Positions 6,647-8,488 of a stretch of DNA of 8,488 nucleotides are shown piece after piece. This DNA comes from Thermoleophilia bacterium (GTDB taxonomy: Bacteria > Actinomycetota > Thermoleophilia > Gaiellales > Gaiellaceae): NCBI GenBank assembly GCA_025934335.1, contig JAICYG010000114.1:1-8488 (forward strand). Reading direction: 5' to 3'. The position numbers were made by a program, and so were the translations under genes. The number at the start of each line of letters is the position of its first letter. The first letter of the stretch is position 1. The notes beneath the pieces were generated by a model. That model saw nothing but the letters and a program-made list of their open reading frames with translations, made no database searches and had not been told where the DNA came from.

Positions 6647-7321
6647 TCAGCGTTCGACCTGGCTGCCGCCGACGATGGCGTCGCGGCCGTCCGGGTAGCG
6701 CACCCAGGCCTTGTGGGTGCCGTCGTAGTCGGGGCCGAAGAGGACGAGCGTCGCCTCCTGCCCGCGCACGTGGCATGGGTCGCTCCCCTCCTCGTCGACG
6801 CCGCGCCAGACGCGGATGAACGGGTTGTGCTCCCACTCCTCGCCGATCGTGGACGGCAGCGTGTGGCCGGGGTGGATGCGCGTCTCGTGGGGCAGCGACA
6901 TCAGCTTGTTCATGATCGAGTCGAACTGGTTCGCGTAGCCGTCGGGGCCGCCGTTGCCCGTGCCGCCGACGGTGCCCCTGAAGAGGCAGTCGCCGGTGAA
7001 GCAGTCGGTTCCGTCGACGAACAGCGCCCAGTGCTCGAGTGCGTGCCCCGGCGTCGCGATCGCGCGCACCTCGAGCGAGCCCGAGCGCACCGGCTCGGAG
7101 TACGTCGTCAGCACGGGCACGCCCCAGCGCTCCGGGTTGACGGTGTGGTCGCCGTCGCCGTGCGTGATCAGAACGTGCGTGAGCTCGATCCCCTGAGCGT
7201 CGACGATCTTCGCGAGCGGGTCCTCGACGCCGTTCGAGTCGACGATGAACCCGTGCGTGCCGTCGCTCACGAGGTACGCGTTCGACGTCCACGTGGGGTG
7301 CTCGACGCGCTCGACGATCAC
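6647..7321 (-). CDS. Metallo-beta-lactamase-fold hydrolase (glyoxalase II-like) coupled to the alcohol dehydrogenase
   Basis: Predicted protein of 224 residues from a GTG at 7321 that overlaps the dehydrogenase TGA as GTGA, so the two are probably translationally coupled. MBL-fold signatures: NAYLVSDGTHGFIVDSNG (14-31), LTHVLITHGDGDHT (47-60), ATPGHALEH (89-97; His93), CFTGDCLFRG (107-116; Asp111) and IHPGHT (149-154; His153). The usual HxHxDH metal motif reads H54-G-D56-G-D58-H59, so the second histidine is aspartate. After the last metal ligand there is an extension of about 70 residues (to QVER) containing FGPDYDGTHKAWVRY. Glyoxalase II-like MBL proteins hydrolyse thioesters. Next to a class III-type dehydrogenase, a role in releasing the thiol cofactor from an S-acyl product is a reasonable inference. 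A similar neighbour pair is, as I recall, found beside mycothiol-dependent dehydrogenases in mycobacteria. Substrate and metal content are unknown. Confidence 0.85.
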   Translation of the reverse strand: MIVERVEHPTWTSNAYLVSDGTHGFIVDSNGVEDPLAKIVDAQGIELTHVLITHGDGDHTVNPERWGVPVLTTYSEPVRSGSLEVRAIATPGHALEHWALFVDGTDCFTGDCLFRGTVGGTGNGGPDGYANQFDSIMNKLMSLPHETRIHPGHTLPSTIGEEWEHNPFIRVWRGVDEEGSDPCHVRGQEATLVLFGPDYDGTHKAWVRYPDGRDAIVGGSQVER

Positions 7322-8427
7322 GAGAACTCGATCACGCTCCTGATCCCGTCCTGGCGTTCCATCAGCTCGAAGCCCTCGTTGACCTGGTCGAGCGTGATGC
7401 GGTGCGAGATGAACGACTCCGCGTCGATGTCGCCTGCGAGCCAACGGTCGACGAGCACCGGCACGCCGTCGCGTCCCTTGACGCCGCCGAACGACGAGCC
7501 CGCGACGCGGCGGCCCGTGATCAGGAACCGCGGGACGATGTCGAGCGTCTCCCCCTTGCCCGCCACACCCGCCACCGTGCAGAGGCCCCAGCCCATGCGC
7601 GCGGATTCGACCGCCTGCCGCATCACCTTCACGTTGCCCGTCGCCTCGAACGTGTAGTCGGCGCCGAAGCCGCCGGTCGACTCGACGATCCGCTCGACGG
7701 TGTCGGCGCCGCCCACCATCGTCTCGGTCGCGCCGTGTGCCGTCGCGAGCTTCAGCCGCTCCTCTGAGAGGTCGACGCACACGATCCGCCCGGCGCCCTG
7801 CAGCCGGCAGCCGATCACCGCGCCGAGCCCGACCATCCCGGCGCCGAAGACGACGCAGGTCGAGCCCTCCTCCACCTTCGCGGTGTTCATCGCGGCGCCG
7901 ATCCCGGTCGAAAGGCCGCACGCGAAGAGCGCCGCGCCGTCGAGCGGCGCCTCCGGCGTGATCTTCGCGAGCGCGATCTCCGGCATCACCGTGTACTCCG
8001 CGAACGTCGAGGTGCCCATGAAGTGGCGCACCGGCTCGCCGTCGAGTGAGAGGCGCGCCGTCCCGTCCGGCAGGGAGCCCTGGTTCTGCTGCTCGCGGAT
8101 CGCGAGGCAGAGGTTCGTGCGGTCGCTCTGGCAATGCACGCATTCGCGGCACTGCGGTGAGAAGAGCGTCACTACGTGGTCGCCGGCCGCGACCGATGTG
8201 ACGCCGTCGCCGACCTTCTCGACGACGCCCGCGCCCTCGTGACCAAGCACGGTAGGCGCGTAGCCGGACGGGTCGGCCCCCGACGCGGTGTAGAGATCGG
8301 TGTGGCAGACACCGCACGCGACGAGGCGCACGAGCACCTCGCCCGCCTTCGGTTCCGCGAGCTCGACCTTGCGGAGCCGCGGCGGGGCGAGGTGCTCGTG
8401 CGGCTCGTCGCCTGCGGCGTCTGCCAT
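7318..8427 (-). CDS. Class III-type zinc alcohol dehydrogenase (thiol-dependent formaldehyde dehydrogenase-like); N-terminus disrupted by a palindromic junction
   Basis: The frame from the ATG at 8427 gives 369 residues. Catalytic zinc ligands are Cys38 (ACGVCHTD), His63 (GHEGAG) and Cys170 (CGLSTGIGA); structural zinc ligands are Cys93, 96, 99 and 107. The Rossmann motif GAGMVG (195-200) is followed by Asp219, which points to NAD. Class III features include a conserved Arg111 four residues after the last structural Cys, LPDGTARL, HFMGTSTFAEYTV (135-147), GIGAAMNTAKVEEGS, GNVKVMRQA and SSFGGVKGR. Such enzymes oxidise S-hydroxymethyl thiols made from formaldehyde; which thiol (mycothiol, glutathione or another) cannot be read from the sequence. 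Residues about 1-21 (MADAAGDEPHEHLAPPRLRKV) are not dehydrogenase-like: they are largely the antisense of a second copy on the plus strand, so the first beta-strand of the family is missing and the ATG at 8427 is probably not the natural start. It ends in a GTGA overlap with the MBL gene. Confidence 0.85.
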   Translation of the reverse strand: MADAAGDEPHEHLAPPRLRKVELAEPKAGEVLVRLVACGVCHTDLYTASGADPSGYAPTVLGHEGAGVVEKVGDGVTSVAAGDHVVTLFSPQCRECVHCQSDRTNLCLAIREQQNQGSLPDGTARLSLDGEPVRHFMGTSTFAEYTVMPEIALAKITPEAPLDGAALFACGLSTGIGAAMNTAKVEEGSTCVVFGAGMVGLGAVIGCRLQGAGRIVCVDLSEERLKLATAHGATETMVGGADTVERIVESTGGFGADYTFEATGNVKVMRQAVESARMGWGLCTVAGVAGKGETLDIVPRFLITGRRVAGSSFGGVKGRDGVPVLVDRWLAGDIDAESFISHRITLDQVNEGFELMERQDGIRSVIEFS

Positions 8428-8488
8428 ACCGATCTCTTCGCCGCCTCCGGTGCCGACCCGTCCGGCTACTCCCCGACGGTGCTCGGGC
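8241..8488. repeat. Imperfect palindrome of at least 248 bp formed by two dehydrogenase copies head to head
   Basis: Reading outward from the centre (8364/8365), the right half and the reverse complement of the left half align without gaps over 124 bases with 22 differences (about 82% identity). The innermost part, TTCCGCGAGCTCGACC and its continuation to 8376, encodes LREL-like then LAEP residues, and that codon run is naturally close to self-complementary in this GC-rich family. The palindrome reaches the window edge, so its full length is unknown. Confidence 0.85.
8302..8488 (+). CDS. N-terminal fragment of a second, homologous alcohol dehydrogenase (off the right edge)
   Basis: In this plus-strand frame residues from about 8350 on read LRFRELDLAEP, then GEVLVRLVACGVCHTD and LFAASGADPSGYSPTVLG. 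This is the catalytic-zinc N-terminal segment of a medium-chain zinc dehydrogenase. It is 35/41 identical to the minus-strand dehydrogenase over the part from 8365 to the edge. The frame is open back to a GTG at 8302, but the leading residues (VADTARDEAHEHLARL) are the antisense of the minus-strand copy and are probably not genuine. The coordinates give the open frame; the believable homologous part starts near 8350-8365. Fifteen of 22 base differences fall in third codon positions with no indels, so this copy evolved as a coding gene rather than arising from sequencing noise. Confidence 0.65.
   Translation, partial: MADTARDEAHEHLARLRFRELDLAEPRRGEVLVRLVACGVCHTDLFAASGADPSGYSPTVLG

Noticed and set aside
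7322..8317. Long N-terminal extension of the MBL protein
   Set aside because: It is an out-of-frame reading of the dehydrogenase gene; the MBL fold begins at the GTG at 7321.
8241..8488. Simple fold-back of one read as the cause of the palindrome
   Set aside because: A single-molecule fold-back would give nearly identical arms; here 22 of 124 bases differ, with third-position bias and no indels, so two different genes are involved. A chimera between two loci remains possible.

Overview
This is a GC-rich window with strong third-position G/C bias, frequent GTG starts and tightly overlapping genes. Together with the gene content (an actinobacterial-type SNF2 helicase with a SWIM-like partner, a DMFase-beta-like secreted protein, and a class III-type alcohol dehydrogenase next to a metallo-beta-lactamase-fold protein), this suggests an actinobacterium, perhaps of the Thermoleophilia type. 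The lineage is an inference from composition and gene families; no rRNA or other marker gene is present.

Layout. From 1 to 5667 four genes lie on the minus strand, read from right to left: a 923-residue SNF2/DEAD-like helicase; a 178-residue SWIM-family-like partner (TAATG overlap); a secreted clan GH-A glycosidase-like protein (32-nt gap); and a secreted N,N-dimethylformamidase-beta-like protein that runs off the left edge (ATGA overlap). A 92-bp divergent spacer (5668-5759) separates this cluster from a plus-strand gene for a secreted L,D-transpeptidase (5760-6428). A 218-bp convergent spacer (6429-6646) follows. It holds a hairpin-forming repeat with a 22-bp period. Next comes a minus-strand pair coupled by a GTGA overlap: a class III-type zinc alcohol dehydrogenase (upstream) and an MBL-fold hydrolase (downstream). 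No stretch longer than about 220 bp lacks a gene.

Three things stand out. (1) The right end, about 8241-8488, is an imperfect palindrome centred at 8364/8365. The plus strand starts a second alcohol dehydrogenase that is about 82% identical in DNA to the minus-strand gene. The two copies meet head to head inside their own coding sequence, so neither has a normal N-terminus. This is either a rearrangement or a chimeric junction. (2) The SWIM-like partner of the SNF2 helicase contains no cysteine, so its zinc knuckle is gone, and its N-terminal region is short. (3) A double palindrome of repeat-element type sits inside that same gene, exactly where the family's N-terminal region is missing, and is translated in frame.

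Working together: the SNF2 and SWIM-like proteins probably form a DNA-remodelling or repair pair. The two secreted proteins downstream look like an extracytoplasmic pair that is translationally coupled. The dehydrogenase and MBL proteins look like a thiol-dependent aldehyde (formaldehyde-type) detoxification pair, by analogy with class III ADH plus thioesterase-like hydrolase gene pairs. I found no RNA genes, CRISPR array, insertion sequence with a transposase, or replication origin.
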